Assembly (NCBI GenBank): GCA_900660155.1
Contig: CABFPE010000500.1
Span: forward strand, 82,099 to 133,351
Source of the DNA: Hofstenia miamia
Taxonomy: Eukaryota; Xenacoelomorpha; Acoela; Hofsteniidae
Length of the DNA stretch: 51,253 nt
Direction: 5' to 3'
The stretch's first letter is position 1, and the number at the start of each line of letters is the position of its first letter. Made by a program: the position numbers and the translations under genes. The notes beneath the pieces were generated by a model, which saw nothing but the letters and a program-made list of their open reading frames with translations, ran no database searches and was not told where the DNA came from. Positions 11,116-22,740 of the stretch are shown one piece after another.

Positions 11116-11845
11116 TTTTTATAAAATCTAATTTATTATTCTTTGAATTTCCTTCTGTTTTGACGTAAATAATTGTTATTTGAGGGTTGATATACTACGT
11201 CAAATTATCATTGTTTGATTTTCTTTAACCACAATTGCCTATACCTACGCGTACGTAAATTATTTGTATTAACTCTTCTCAACAGTGAGACATACTCAGG
11301 ATTGCAAAATTCTATCCATTTTGACTAATCGCGAGACCCATAGCTTTAGAATATAACATTGAAGTAGAGCTCTTTCTGAGGACAAAAATCGAGAAATGTG
11401 GGATCTTAGAAGCATTAAAGAACCACAAGTGTAAAATCTTTTTGTATTAAGTTAAAGTTAACACATGTGTTTAATGAATCAAAATTTTTTTAATTAACAT
11501 TAAAAATTAATGACAGCGTATATTATTAGTGCATTAAGATAATACGCTTCAGTGAATTGAGACCTCATTAAACACGGAAAGATAAGATATTAGGCGCCAA
11601 TTCATATTGATTAAGTGTTAGTTCAAAACCAATTAGAAAAACTTCATCTATTTAAAAACTTCAGACACTATGTCTATGTGGAAAATTGAGTATAAAATAA
11701 TACATTTTACGTATAGAGCATCTACAAGAATCGGCTTCGCCAATACACGACACCAGACACTAACTTGAATAGGATTAGACCGTACCAGTCGAAGAATCCA
11801 ATTGAAAATAAAGAATCGAATTTATAAATAAATACAAAATAAAAA

Positions 11846-12040
11846 TTAAACACGTCTTTGCTTGCGGGGCCGATTCCCATTGTTTGGAAGAAGGGTGTGA
11901 TCTGTGAGTGAGACAATATTTAGGCCTCCAAGAAATAAGCCGCGAATGCAAGCGTCGCGTCTCGAACCAACACCCTTCACTTTCACGCGAACGTTGCTGA
12001 AGTGGCGTTTAGATGCTCGCCGAGCAAGATTTATGCCCAC
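11846..12040 (-). CDS. MRPS11: Mitochondrial ribosomal protein uS11m, exon 2 (C-terminal)
   Basis: The exon opens after a TATGTTTAG acceptor and encodes VGINLARRASKRHFSNVRV through GLFLGGLNIVSLTDHT and ends NGNRPRKQRRV stop. This is the diagnostic C-terminal half of bacterial-type S11 (G..I.SITD.TP.PHNGCRP.K.RR). It joins in phase 0 to exon 1 at 13203-13601 across an intron of 1162 bp, giving about 197 residues against 194 in human. The basic C-terminus contacts 3' small-subunit rRNA in S11 proteins. The intron holds no recognisable gene. Confidence 0.95.
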   Translation of the reverse strand: MGINLARRASKRHFSNVRVKVKGVGSRRDACIRGLFLGGLNIVSLTDHTLLPNNGNRPRKQRRV

Positions 12041-13202
12041 CTAAACATATTACCTTGGAAACTGAACAAAAAAGGAATAAATGATAATATTGCAAAGCTG
12101 GGAAAAAACAAATTAAATTTCAAAAATAACCGCCTTATCGGATTCCATTTATCCGCAAGATAAAACGGATTTGACGCTTTTCGATTGGTGTTTCATTTTA
12201 ATTTGTTCCAGCTTCTTTCACGAGTTCAAGGGGCTTTAAGAAATGCAAATTTTCAAAACTATCCTCTCTAAATTAACCATGTTTCAAAAAGAAATGCGAT
12301 CTAGTATACAGAATCCGTGAGCTTCATTATGGAGAAGCCAGTCTCGACAATAGTTTGTTTGGCCAAATGAAAAGTTGAATCTACACAGAAAAATGGACCT
12401 TAATTGGGCTGAAACAGCAGTTGGCTGTATAGAAATTTAAATAATGCATAAAAACGTGTTTCATCTGACATCCTACTGTAGATAAAAATCGTCATTTTGA
12501 ATGTTTTGATCAACAGGATGTTGTTGAACTTTTAAGTTACAATTTAAATCATTATAAAAATGGTCGCAAATTGTAGGGAGAAGCATCAAATGCCAAAACC
12601 GACTAAGAAAATCATCTTACCATGTAGAACTAAATTTGGTGGATAAATATGGTTGAAATACATAATTTGTCCCTTACGATAGTGGTGGTGTGATCCTATG
12701 ATAATTCGTCAAGGATTCCTGCCATATTACACCAGCATTTATATATGCAACAAATTTTTCATTAATAATAATTCACGAATTTGATGTATACAAAGAAAGA
12801 TTATATAAAAATTTCAAATTGCATTTACAAATTTTATCCTAACCAATTACTTTTCGAATACAAATTTTTGAATTTAAATAGATTGAAACATTTTGTATTG
12901 TTGACAATGATTCGAGCTCCAACGTTCAGTTTTCCCATAAACTCTAATATATCTCCCATGCTATTGCATGCAGTGTTGGGAAAATCCGATTGAAATTAAA
13001 AAATAAAAAAAATAATGTGTCTTGATTTAAATCATGATTAAATTGGATTTAAATCTGCCAAAACTGATTCCATGTGAACAGTAAAATAATGACGTTAAAG
13101 CTAATACACAAAAGTAGGTCAACTGCCATGCGATGCATCAAGTAAAGAGTAATAAATACAAGAAACATGCAACTCGCAAAGCTTACGAAGAGAAACCATT
13201 AC

Positions 13203-13601
13203 CGTTTCGGAAGTTACGGGGGACTTCTTTGCTGAATTTTTAAATCCTTCAGTACCACAAGATACACCCATAATGTTAACATTGTTATGATCAGTAAGTG
13301 TAACGAAGGTGTTGTTCCAAGATATTCTCACATGAACAATTGGTAATTCGTCGTACGCAACTCCATTAAAAATAGTCTTAAGAATTTTTGGATCAACTTC
13401 TGAAGGCATGGGAAATCTATCCAGCCCCTTGCCAAAGTCGTAGGTTTGAGGAGTGTTCTCAACACGCTTTTTCCGCATTTTTAATAATTGCTCGCCTGCT
13501 GCATCTTCATCCGCTTCTTCAATTGTGCAGTAAGTTCTAGGAAGACGGAACGAATTATAACATATCCGGAAAGAGATAGAAAGAACACTGCGGAAGTTCA
13601 T
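13203..13601 (-). CDS. MRPS11: Mitochondrial ribosomal protein uS11m, exon 1
   Basis: 133 codons run from the ATG to a donor ACG/GTAATG. The first ~30 residues (MNFRSVLSISFRICYNSFR) are basic and hydroxylated without acidic residues, as expected of a mitochondrial targeting peptide. The S11 fold follows with PIVHVRISWNNTFVTLTD and VSCGTEGFKNSAKKSPVTSE. The open frame continues past the donor to 13119 but loses all similarity, while exon 2 resumes exactly where the family sequence requires. The protein is a small-subunit component of the mitoribosome platform. A TTCCTTTTTAG acceptor lies 31 nt upstream of the ATG. The gene is head-to-tail with NSUN3. Confidence 0.95.
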
Positions 13602-13710
13602 TCAATTCGAGTAATGTTGAAACTGGCAAATTCTAAAAAGGAATGGAACACTAGTAAAATATATCATAAACGCATGACATCTAAACATGACGCATCATAA
13701 AAAAACTTTG

Positions 13711-13754
<44 letters not shown>

Positions 13755-14176
13755 CAAAACATCAATTACAAAATATATTCAATCGGATTTACAAAAGTGA
13801 TAATTAATGTTTTTGATTGTTCCTGATTAAAAAAACATGAAAAATCAATTCACTCTCAAAGATACATAGTAGTTTCTTATCAAGCTAATAGAGAAATTCA
13901 ATAACATATAAAGAAAACATCAATATTTCCTACATTACATGTATAATACATAGATTTTTCAAATTGAAAATCAAAACCTCATCAAATGAGTTTTAAAAGT
14001 GAGTGAATCCGGTTTCTGTGAAGCGCAAAGCTTACGCAAAGAAAATTGGTAAATGAGGACTGCAATGAAACAAGGATTTACGAAAATATTTAAAGAAAAA
14101 TCTATTTTATAGCACACAAATATTGCAATTTTAAAACTGTCATTGAAAGAAACTAAAGATCTATTACACTGATTGT
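13602..14176. other. Short intergenic region between NSUN3 and MRPS11
   Basis: The NSUN3 stop is at 14177-14179 and the MRPS11 first recognisable exon begins near 13632, so the two minus-strand genes are about 545 bp apart. It contains a (TA)n tract at 13714-13751. No open frame of interest is present. Confidence 0.8.
13714..13751. repeat. (TA)n microsatellite
   Basis: Pure TA dinucleotide run just upstream (minus strand) of MRPS11. Confidence 0.95.
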
Positions 14177-14406
14177 CTAGGAAATCTTTCTCATTTTCGA
14201 AATGTAAAACGGACACCAATTTCTTCCCGGTGTAGGAATAATCTGTAGGCCATATTCATCTTCTCGAAAATGGAAGAGATCACCGATTTGATTAATGATT
14301 GAAGATAAGGATTCACAATGAACGTCTTTTTGAAAACGAGTAAATTGTTTTACGACGTCTCTGTTTTCATTTTTGTTTAGTGTGCAGGTAGAATAAATAA
14401 TGACAC
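14177..14406 (-). CDS. NSUN3: NSUN3-type RNA methyltransferase, last exon
   Basis: The exon opens after acceptor TTTATATTTGAG and completes the PGG codon split in the previous exon. It encodes VIIYSTCTLNKNENRDVV, the NSUN motif VI whose TC cysteine is the catalytic nucleophile of m5C methyltransferases. It continues to EDEYGLQIIPTPGRNWCPFY and a TAG after RKIS. Human NSUN3 has the same arrangement (YSTCTL, then GLLVIP and a W.P.Y.. ending). The intron upstream is 1629 bp (14407-16035) and contains no gene I recognise. Confidence 0.95.
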
Positions 14407-16035
14407 CTCAAATATAAAACTTTGAGTAAGATTAAGTAATAAGAAAAAAAGACAAGTTTTCACCAGTAAAATTTTCGAAAACACAGGAAAATTGATCCAA
14501 ATAGCAATGAAATTAATTAAAAAAAGCGAAAAACATGTAAGATGATCAACTTATTTTTAATGTTATTCATTACAGGATCTCATCTTGTACCATCTACTTA
14601 AGAGAGCGTTGTGTGTGTTCAGCAAAATACCGACTGTCGTTGGATTGCTGTATATTTACATTAAAGCTTAAAAATTTGAATTACTACATTTATCCATGAA
14701 AACACGAACGGAATTCTACAACAGATGTGCCTTAATAACAAAGGCAAATACATTAGATGTTAACGTAAAGGCTGCAAAAAGTAATGCTACAAAAGGTACT
14801 TCATCAATTGAAGAAGGGATAAGGAGAAGAAAACTGGTGCATCTGATAGAAATTGACCGCCGACAAATGCATTACCATCAGACCTAATTGAATACCCCTT
14901 AATGTCTTCGCAAAACCTGCAAGCAAACCAGTGATTGAAAATCGTGATACAGTTCTGTTAGGTCAATGTAATAACTGGGGTCGACGTATGAATGAAATTA
15001 TCATTACAATTCTTTGAAGTAACGATAAACTTGAAAGTTTCAAATTAACAAATATTAATGTAAATCAGTACACTCTTATCTGAAAGGTAATTTTTACTGA
15101 ACATTGAATGAATTTCATTGCTCTTTGGATGGATTTCATAGAGCTTTGGTTAAAGTTGTAGATTAAATATATCAAAAATAAACTTCCCAATCAGGTTTGA
15201 ATATAAAAACACAGAGGATCCCGAACATTTCACAGAATTCCTATAAATTTTGCACGTTTTTAACAAAACATATATTTCTGAATATTTCTAAATTTTATGA
15301 TTGAATAAAAAATATAATATACACTCGATTCATAAAATATATATTAATATATGCAAAAACTAAACTCAGTTTAGACAGCAATTTTCTATACATGAATTAA
15401 ATTCATTCATATTATATTTGAAGGTTGACTAGAAATTATTACATTAATTTTAAAAGGTTTACATGTTGACTCATTCTCAAGTTCTGCAATTAATTTCAAA
15501 ATAGCAAATATCCTTCTTGCTGACACTTTTGTTGATGATCATTTTGAATGGTGGATCATTCGCATTCTTCAACTGACACTTCAGTAGATTTGGCAACAAA
15601 CATTGCTTTCTTTCCTTTTCTTTTCATTCTCAAAATAGTTTTAAAGTTAGTTTATCAATAAATCCATACTGAATTCTCATTTTGAAGAATGACCTCGTTT
15701 ATTTTCAAGCGACTATGACAGGAATCTCAGTTGTGATAACCCTGGGTTTCGAAACAAAAAATGTTTACTGATTGTTCTGTGAATTTTCTGTGAATTGCGC
15801 AAAACTTTTTGGGAACCTCGGTAATTCAATCTGATATATGAATTTGTTGGAGGCGGAGTATAAGTATTAATCGAATTTGCACACGATATCGCAGTAAATT
15901 TATAACAATAGCGTACATATAATATATTGAAATGTTAGCGACTAAAAGTAAAATTACTGCTATTGTTAATGTTAAACGTGTGCAATGGTTCATATTTTAG
16001 CACAATGGTCTAAAGAAATTCAAATCAACACATAC

Positions 16036-16204
16036 CACCAGGCTTACACACACGAAATGCAGAGGAAAGCAGCTGAAGCTGAGTAACAACATTGGTGTTA
16101 ACAAAATCAAGAACCGATGAACTATGATTGAATAACCAAGACCTATCATGTGAACAAGGTGCATCAACTATAACTGCATCCACGCACGATAAGTGTTTGT
16201 GAAT
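16036..16204 (-). CDS. NSUN3: NSUN3-type RNA methyltransferase, DAPCS exon
   Basis: 169 nt lie between acceptor CAAGCTTAG and donor GGTG/GTATGTG. The encoded peptide contains VDAVIVDAPCSHDRSWLFN, which matches the NSUN3 form DAPCSNDRSWLF rather than NSUN4 (DVPCTTDR). It ends QLLSSAFRVCKPG with the last Gly split across the junction. Motif IV (PC) supplies the cysteine that helps release the methylated RNA. The exon starts in phase 0 and ends in phase 1, fitting both neighbours. The intron before it is only 98 bp. Confidence 0.95.
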
Positions 16205-16302
16205 CTAAGCTTGAATAATCACGTATACAAAAATGAAATGCAATACATTCAATGTTGAATGTACTGCTATTCATTCAATTTAAATAATATTAGATAACTT
16301 AC

Positions 16303-16522
16303 AAAACGCCCATCGAAATTTAAAATAGAATAGGTGGATTTTTCACAATAACTGCTTAAACTAGCCCTTAAGCGTTGGCATCGAAGTATATCAATTTCGT
16401 TAGCGATCACATGGTTCAGATCTAAGCTTGATAAAATAGATATGGATTTACCACCAGGCGCAGCACACAAATCTAAGACTACTTCAACACTAGGTTCAGC
16501 GAGCAAAGCTAAATACATTTTT
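16303..16522 (-). CDS. NSUN3: NSUN3-type RNA methyltransferase, SAM-binding exon
   Basis: This exon encodes MYLALLAEPSVEVV, then motif I DLCAAPGGKS of the Rossmann-like methyltransferase fold, then VIANEIDILRCQRLRASL, the segment that binds the adenosine ribose. It ends NFDGRF at a consensus GTAAGT donor. The acceptor is ATCATTTTTAG at 16523-16533. NSUN3 is a mitochondrial enzyme that makes m5C at position 34 of mt-tRNA-Met, needed for decoding AUA. All the core motifs (DLCAAPGG, DAPCS, YSTC) are intact across the three exons, so the enzyme should be active. Confidence 0.94.
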
Positions 16523-18884
16523 CTAAAAATGATATCATGAATTATTTGTGGGTTTGATAAAAATTATACCCTTTAGCGACAATTCCTTTCAGAATGTGAT
16601 TAATTGAACAAATCGTTTCAAAGCATTTTTAAAAGATATGCGATTTACTACATGAATGGCATTAACAAAGTATTTTAAAAGCAAAAAATATTGGATAATA
16701 TAAAGCTTAAATTGTTTGACTTCGTCTTGGATCTCAAGATAAAGGTAATGTATTTGTTTAGACAAAATATCTAGCATTCTCGATAAAATGTTTGAGTGAT
16801 CTCATAAATTGCTTCGGTTTGTGCAGAAAAATGCCGATTAAGAGCGAGTTCAATCATGTAAACAATGATAACCTTCTCTTATAATATGATTTTTGTGATT
16901 ATATTAATATGAGATTTCTTGACATTTGAGGTTTTTGTTACGGTAATTGATTGTTTGAGTACATCCTGAGTAAGCGGCTGGGAACATTTTGTAACAGAAA
17001 ACACTCGCTCATCTAAATTTGAGCTTACATGAATGAACATACCTATTAATACGCTTAGCTAGATTGTGAAACAGAAACTGAAACTGAGCGTACTGAAATG
17101 AATTCACCAAAACTGAAATTCAATTTAATAAGAAATGCTCGGATATTTTGTCTCAAATTACTTTTAGAAAATTCATATTTTAAAATTAAAAATAATTCTT
17201 AGATCGTCTATTTAGTACATTACAATTTTGTTAAAATGTTATAATTTATGTAATTTTGAATGAATGAAATACATTTTTTGGTTTTAGTTTTTAGTTATAT
17301 TAATTAACTTTAATATCACAGCATGCAACAGCATGCGAAAAGGTATATACACTAATGATTAGAAATAAAGCTATGGGGAGGTGCTTTCAAATATCGGTAA
17401 CAGTTATACCCGTGTTCACCCCATTATCCAAATTATAACAAATAATGCATTAGTAACTCCAAACTAACATAATTAGTAAAAATTATGTAAAATATTAATA
17501 AATTGTATTGATCAGTAAGATTTCTAGGTTGTTACCTAACAGTGATGATTGTGATAATGGAATCGTGATTTAGTTGCGTAACAACATTTAAAGGCAAATT
17601 GTTACAAAAGTTAAATGCAAACGAACACTAAGTTTCACTAAACTATTTATGAATAAACATTTACGAGTAAGATCGTAACACGTATATTAAAATAATATAA
17701 TTGATTGAGATTGCCAATAGCTTTGGAATACGGTTAATAAAAAATAATTAAAAAAACTTCAGCTTGAAAAAAATTCAGCTCTGCCTTTATTGATAATAAA
17801 ATAATTCCAATAATGAAAAGTAGGATGTAATTAAGACTCGTTAATCGGACAATTGACGAGCAATTATTATTTTGGTTGGAAAGTTTAAGCACAAAGACAT
17901 ATTCTGAGAAAAAATATAAAAAATTCCAAATAATCCCAGATTTTCAACAGTTGTTTAAACAATGCACATTGTAACAACTATACTTTTTAGCTTGTTAGAT
18001 TTTAGAATTATAAATATAAATTACAATTTAGATGTCATATGAAATATGTAATTTAACACAATTAATGCAAATTACTATTGTATGAGCATCATATGCAAAG
18101 ATCAATAATTGCATAGTTGATACAATAGGCTTTTGACCACATTACTAGTATTCGTACAATGTCGAATGATATTTCAAGTTGCAATAAGGAATCCCCATAC
18201 TCATCAGTTCCAGTCTCTACAGTTTACAAAATGGTATAATTTCAAAAATAATGGAAATATGCGGCGTGACTATTGGGATTTATCAATTACAAATAATTTG
18301 ATTTTTACTACAAGTGGATCCATTACCTTCATTCATATAGAGACCTTGCAATGAACGAGACAATTCTTTGTACTATGTATTAATTTTATACATGCTGCTA
18401 TTATTAAGAGTGACTATTATCTCTCTCATACACTTCAATATTAAAATTTTCTAATTGACTTTCAAGACACTTAAAAGTAAAATATGAAATAAAATGCTTC
18501 TGCAAAACATGTCTAAGCTAGTATTTATAGTTCATCTTTCTTATTCTAGAGAATTTAAGTCGGGGCTAATATTTATAGCTCATTCTATTTAGTTTTATTG
18601 TATTCTTTTATAAAATCTGTCTTTTAATATATTGCTATTTATATTATATTTCTTGTATGCTTATACAAGGATAACTAAATAACAATTGAAAGTGATGGTC
18701 AATATAGCAAATATGTGGCGATTGGGGGTAGGCAAACAGCACATTGTGTCAAAAAATGCGCACTATTCGTTCAAATCCATAATGGTCGCATTTATCAATT
18801 TTTTGCTTGAGTTTTGCTTATTAATTATTTAGTACGGAAACTTTCCAACCAAGCCCATTGATATGAAGAGTATTCGAAGTTTAC
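16523..18884 (-). other. NSUN3 intron(s), probably hiding one small exon
   Basis: The first exon ends in phase 1 and the SAM-binding exon begins in phase 2, so they cannot be joined directly in frame. Family alignment leaves about 15-20 residues (the LKKYYLLNAASLLP region of human NSUN3) unaccounted for. I did not find a convincing exon in this interval; a short one is expected. Confidence 0.5.
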
Positions 18885-19221
18885 CTAAAGAAAATAAAAT
18901 TCCAGGACTCTTAAGCACCAAATGCGTTTTATGAGTAAAAAGCGAGTGTTTCCAAACAAATGGTCTCGGAAATTGTGTACCTTTAAATGAAAAAAGAATC
19001 CGGTTTTTAAGGTGATTGCGACAAAAATCATTTTCAAGGAAATCATTGTAAATAAAGGAACTAATATTCGAACAATTGGCATGGAAATGTGCTGCGCATG
19101 CCCATGTTTTGAAATCTTGCAGACAATGAGCAATTGATTCCCATGATCTTAAACCATAGTCTTTTACATATTGTCTATTGAAGTATTCAAGTACAACCTT
19201 ATTGACTTTGGGGAATTGCAT
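18885..19221 (-). CDS. NSUN3: NSUN3-type RNA methyltransferase, first coding exon
   Basis: From ATG 19221 the frame reads MQFPKVNKVVLEYFNRQYVK and then a WESIAHCLQDFKTWACAAHF segment. This aligns with the NSUN3 N-terminus (KVVLDHFEKQYS ... SWQYAVLLNRF) that precedes the catalytic domain. The segment near the end (HLVLKSPGILFSLG) matches the human RTPGRIPSERHQIG position. The proposed donor is TTAG/GTAAAC. Similarity is lower than in the catalytic exons, but the position, order and strand fit. An AGTTTAG acceptor ends 23 nt upstream of the ATG. Confidence 0.75.
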
Positions 19222-19239
19222 CAATTTGTATCAGCCAAT

Positions 19240-19540
19240 TTTTTCTAAACTAAATTGTTTAAGGTTTAAAATATTGGAGAAGGTATAGAATAGTGTGCAC
19301 GTGGAACACGTGGATAAAATAAACACTAATACAAGGCAAAAAAACGATGAGAAATGCAATAACAAAGGTAAAAAGCTTAAAAAATAATGTATATAGATAA
19401 ATAATTTTGCATAATTAACCAAATTCGTAGCACGCGGTACATATTTAAGGAGAATAGCACAGAATACTGGGAATTCATAAATTTTGTAATCTATTATTAA
19501 CCCAAATGCAAAATATAGATGTACATTTATGTAAATCAAT
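19240..19540 (+). repeat. Inverted repeat arm, left
   Basis: This segment is the reverse complement, with moderate divergence, of about 23890-24190. The best-matching core is 19280-19450, with AAAAAGCTTAAAAAATAATG and TTGCATAATTAACCAA shared. The two arms bracket the CR1-type LINE. Each is probably a copy of the same non-coding interspersed repeat. Confidence 0.75.
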
Positions 19541-19588
19541 ACATTTTTTAGTGTAAATCAAGTCTTTCTTACTTGATTTTTAAATAAA

Positions 19589-22500
19589 TTGGAACTTTCA
19601 GAGAATTTATTCTCCCGATTAGTATTTATTTTCATATTTTCTGAATTTTGCAATCACAAAATTGATGAAATAGACAGTGCTATTCTGGAGAATAAATTTA
19701 TTAACATCTTCGGTGATTTCAATATTAATTACTTCAATTATTCTGAATCCGCAAGGATTGATCGCATTTGCAATATTTTCGATTTAAAACTAGTTAATAA
19801 TACCATTTCGACTAGGCATTCCAATCTACTTGACTATTTTATAACTGATAGTTCTAATAAATATCGAAGTTTTATATTTGAATCATTCAGTGATCATAAT
19901 GTTTGCGTCTATATTAGTAATTACAAGTTAAATTCGAATAAGAAAAAAGTAATATATTCAAGGAACTTTCGTAAATTTAATGAAAATATTTTCATAAGTT
20001 TGCTGAAGAACATTCCGTTCGAACGCATCTATACATTCAATAACGGCGAAACCATGCTTAAATTCATAATTTCTGAAATCACTCATGCATTAAATCGCGT
20101 AGCCCCGGTAAAAATCCAGGTAATTAACACCAAATCAGGCCCTGCGGTTAATCAACCGCGTGACTCCGACTTAATTAAGCGGCATGTCGCCATCAAGAAT
20201 CGGCTGTTTGAGATTGCAAAATCCGACCCAATTAAGATTAATTGGACAAACTATGATAACGCCAAGAAATTAATCACAAAATACCGCAAATCGGCTTTTG
20301 AGTCTAAGACTAGACTATACTTCAAACAGCTGGATAAATCTAGCCAAAAATGGAATTTTTTGAATAAAAGTATTGGAAAAACTAAAGGTTTATCTGTAAA
20401 CGTTGAAGAAATTAAGTACGATAATAAGATATATAAGAATAAGAAAGATATTGCAATTATTTTCAACAAAACTTTTGAAAAAATGGGTAAATTTAACTTT
20501 GAGAGTGAAACTAGCAATAGCCAACCGATAAAAATTGTGAAAAGGGTAAATTCTGAATTTACTTTTAGTTTAATATCATACTATGATTTGAAACAAGAGG
20601 TAAAAAATATTGATAGTAATCAATCGTGTGGCTCTAGCCATTTGCCATACTGGGTAATTAAAAACTATTTTGGCATTTTTGGACAATATCTTCTTGTAGC
20701 ATTTAATCAATGCATTATCGAGAATAACTTTCCTGTTATCTTAAAAAATTCTGATATCTCACCTGTTTATAAAAAAGGAGATCCTTCCAACCCAAACAAT
20801 TATCGACCCATCAGTATTACACATCCCTTTGCTAAAATCTTTGAGAAGCTCTTAGCTAAGCAAATTTACGCTTTTCTCAATGACAATAGCATTCTATCAG
20901 ATAACCAATTTGGATTTAGGCCTAAGTATAGTACAACCGACGCAATATTATCTATTACAGAAAAAATTAAATCAAATCTGAATAACAATTTGTCGAAATC
21001 TATTGCCTTATTGGATCTTAGTAAAGCTTTTAATTCAATGAATTTTAATATTTTAGAAAGCAAATTAGAAAATCAAGGTTTCAGTGAAAGTGCCAAAAAT
21101 CTCATTATGAACTTCTTAAGTAACCGAAGACAACGGGTAAAAATTAACAACACTTATTCTGATTATATTACTACTAATCTAGGTGTTCCTCAAGGAACAG
21201 TATTAGGGCCCATTTTATTCGCATTGTATGTCAATGATATATCGAATACTTTAAAAAACGGAACGATCTATCAATATGCGGATGATACATGTATATTAAG
21301 AGAAGCAAAAAATCCATATGACGCAACCAAACTCTTAACAAAAGATATTGAAAATCTTATTAGGTATTTTAATAGAAACAAGTTAAAAGTTAATCCTGAT
21401 AAAACACAATTTATTATTTTCACACCAAAGCAATACCAAAAAAATTCTAATATCAAAATTAAAGTAGGAGATAATGAAATTAAGCAAAGCAATTCTATTA
21501 ATTATCTTGGTGTAGTAATTGATAGAGATTTACGTTTTACTGAATTTTTTTCATCAAAATGTAGGAAAATGGCCTCTGGTATTAAATATTTATATCATTT
21601 GCGCAATGTAGGGCAGTCCTTTCAATCACAAATGCTTAACTCTTTTGTGCTAAGTAACTTTAACTATTGTTGTTTTTTATTCCAAAATATCACATCAAAT
21701 AATCGATCATCACTAGCAAAAATATTCAATTGGGCAATAAGAACTCTGAATTATATTGATAAGCATAAATCAGTGAGCACTTTTATAAAAGGTGGCAATG
21801 TTCTTTCACCATTGTACTTTATCGAATATCAAACTCTTTGTATGATACACAAGTATGTACACAATTCAAAATCTAAACACTTTTTAAGCAATTATATCAA
21901 AACCAGTGATAGAAACCACAATTTGCATAGTAGTATTAATCGTCCAGATTCATTTTCATTTAAAGCTTCTAGATTATGGAATGACTTAAATCTCGAAATA
22001 AAAAAGGAACAAAATTATAAACATTTTAGAAGAAAAATTAAAAAAATTTTGTTATCCAAACAATCACTATTAGGAATATCAAACAAATTAAGCGCATGGA
22101 CAGATTTCATTTAACATTTGAAATTTACGCCCTTTAAGTAAGTGTGCNTATTGTTGTTTTTTATTCCAAAATATCACATCAAATAATCGATCATCACAAG
22201 CAAAAATATTCAATTGGGCAATAAGAACTCTGAATTATATTGATAAGCATAAATCAGTGAGCACTTTTATAAAAGGTGGCAATGTTCTTTCACCATTGTA
22301 CTTTATCGAATATCAAACTCTTTGTATGATACACACGTATGTACACAATTCAAAATCTAAACACTTTTTAAGCAATTATATCAAAACCAGTGATAGAAAC
22401 CACAATTTGCATAGTAGTATTAATCGTCCAGATTCATTTTCATTTAAAGCTTCTAGATTATGGAATGACTTAAATCTCGAAATAAAAAAGGAACAAAATT

Positions 22501-22740
22501 ATAAACATTTTAGAAGAAAAATTAAAAAAATTTTGTTATCCAAACAATCACTATTAGGAATATCAAACAAATTAAGCGCATGGACAGATTTCATTTAACA
22601 TTTGAAATTTACGCCCTTTAAGTAAGTGTGCATATTATTAATTTTGTAAATATACATGTATATTAGTTTGTAGAATTTGTTTGTTTGTTTTGTTTATTTT
22701 AGCAATAAATTTGCTTGACTCTTTTATTTAACGATTAGTA
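19589..22740 (+). mobile_element. CR1/Jockey-type LINE, 5'-truncated, long intact ORF2
   Basis: One open frame of 841 codons (19589-22114) has no internal stop. True similarity starts near residue 23. It carries the C-terminal half of the apurinic-type endonuclease (IFGDFNINYFN near residue 40 and FSDHNVCVYI near residue 105). It then has a full reverse transcriptase: SPVYKKGDPSNPNNYRPISI, QFGFRPKYSTTDAI, ALLDLSKAFNSMN (motif A), GVPQGTVLGPILFALYVND, and YADDT. A C-terminal LWNDL...FRRKIKK domain follows. The endonuclease N-terminus, with the metal-binding Glu, and any ORF1 are lost. The 3'UTR with AATAAA-like sequence ends near 22740. A long open frame implies a young insertion. Confidence 0.93.
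22149..22631 (+). repeat. Second copy of the LINE 3' region across an N (probable assembly overlap)
   Basis: Bases 22149-22631 repeat 21665-22147 at an offset of 484 with two mismatches seen, and the single N at 22148 sits exactly at the junction. The left copy stops at GTGTGC right before the N, and the right copy continues past GTGTGC into the 3'UTR. This is what an unmerged overlap of two contig ends would look like. Confidence 0.9.

Noticed and set aside
13488-13700. Plus-strand open frame
   Set aside because: Antisense to MRPS11 exon 1 and its upstream region; the minus strand has clear S11 similarity.
16589-16777. Missing NSUN3 exon (KQFKLYIIQYFLLL)
   Set aside because: Slight resemblance to KKYYLLN, but no suitable acceptor and donor with the required length 3n+1.
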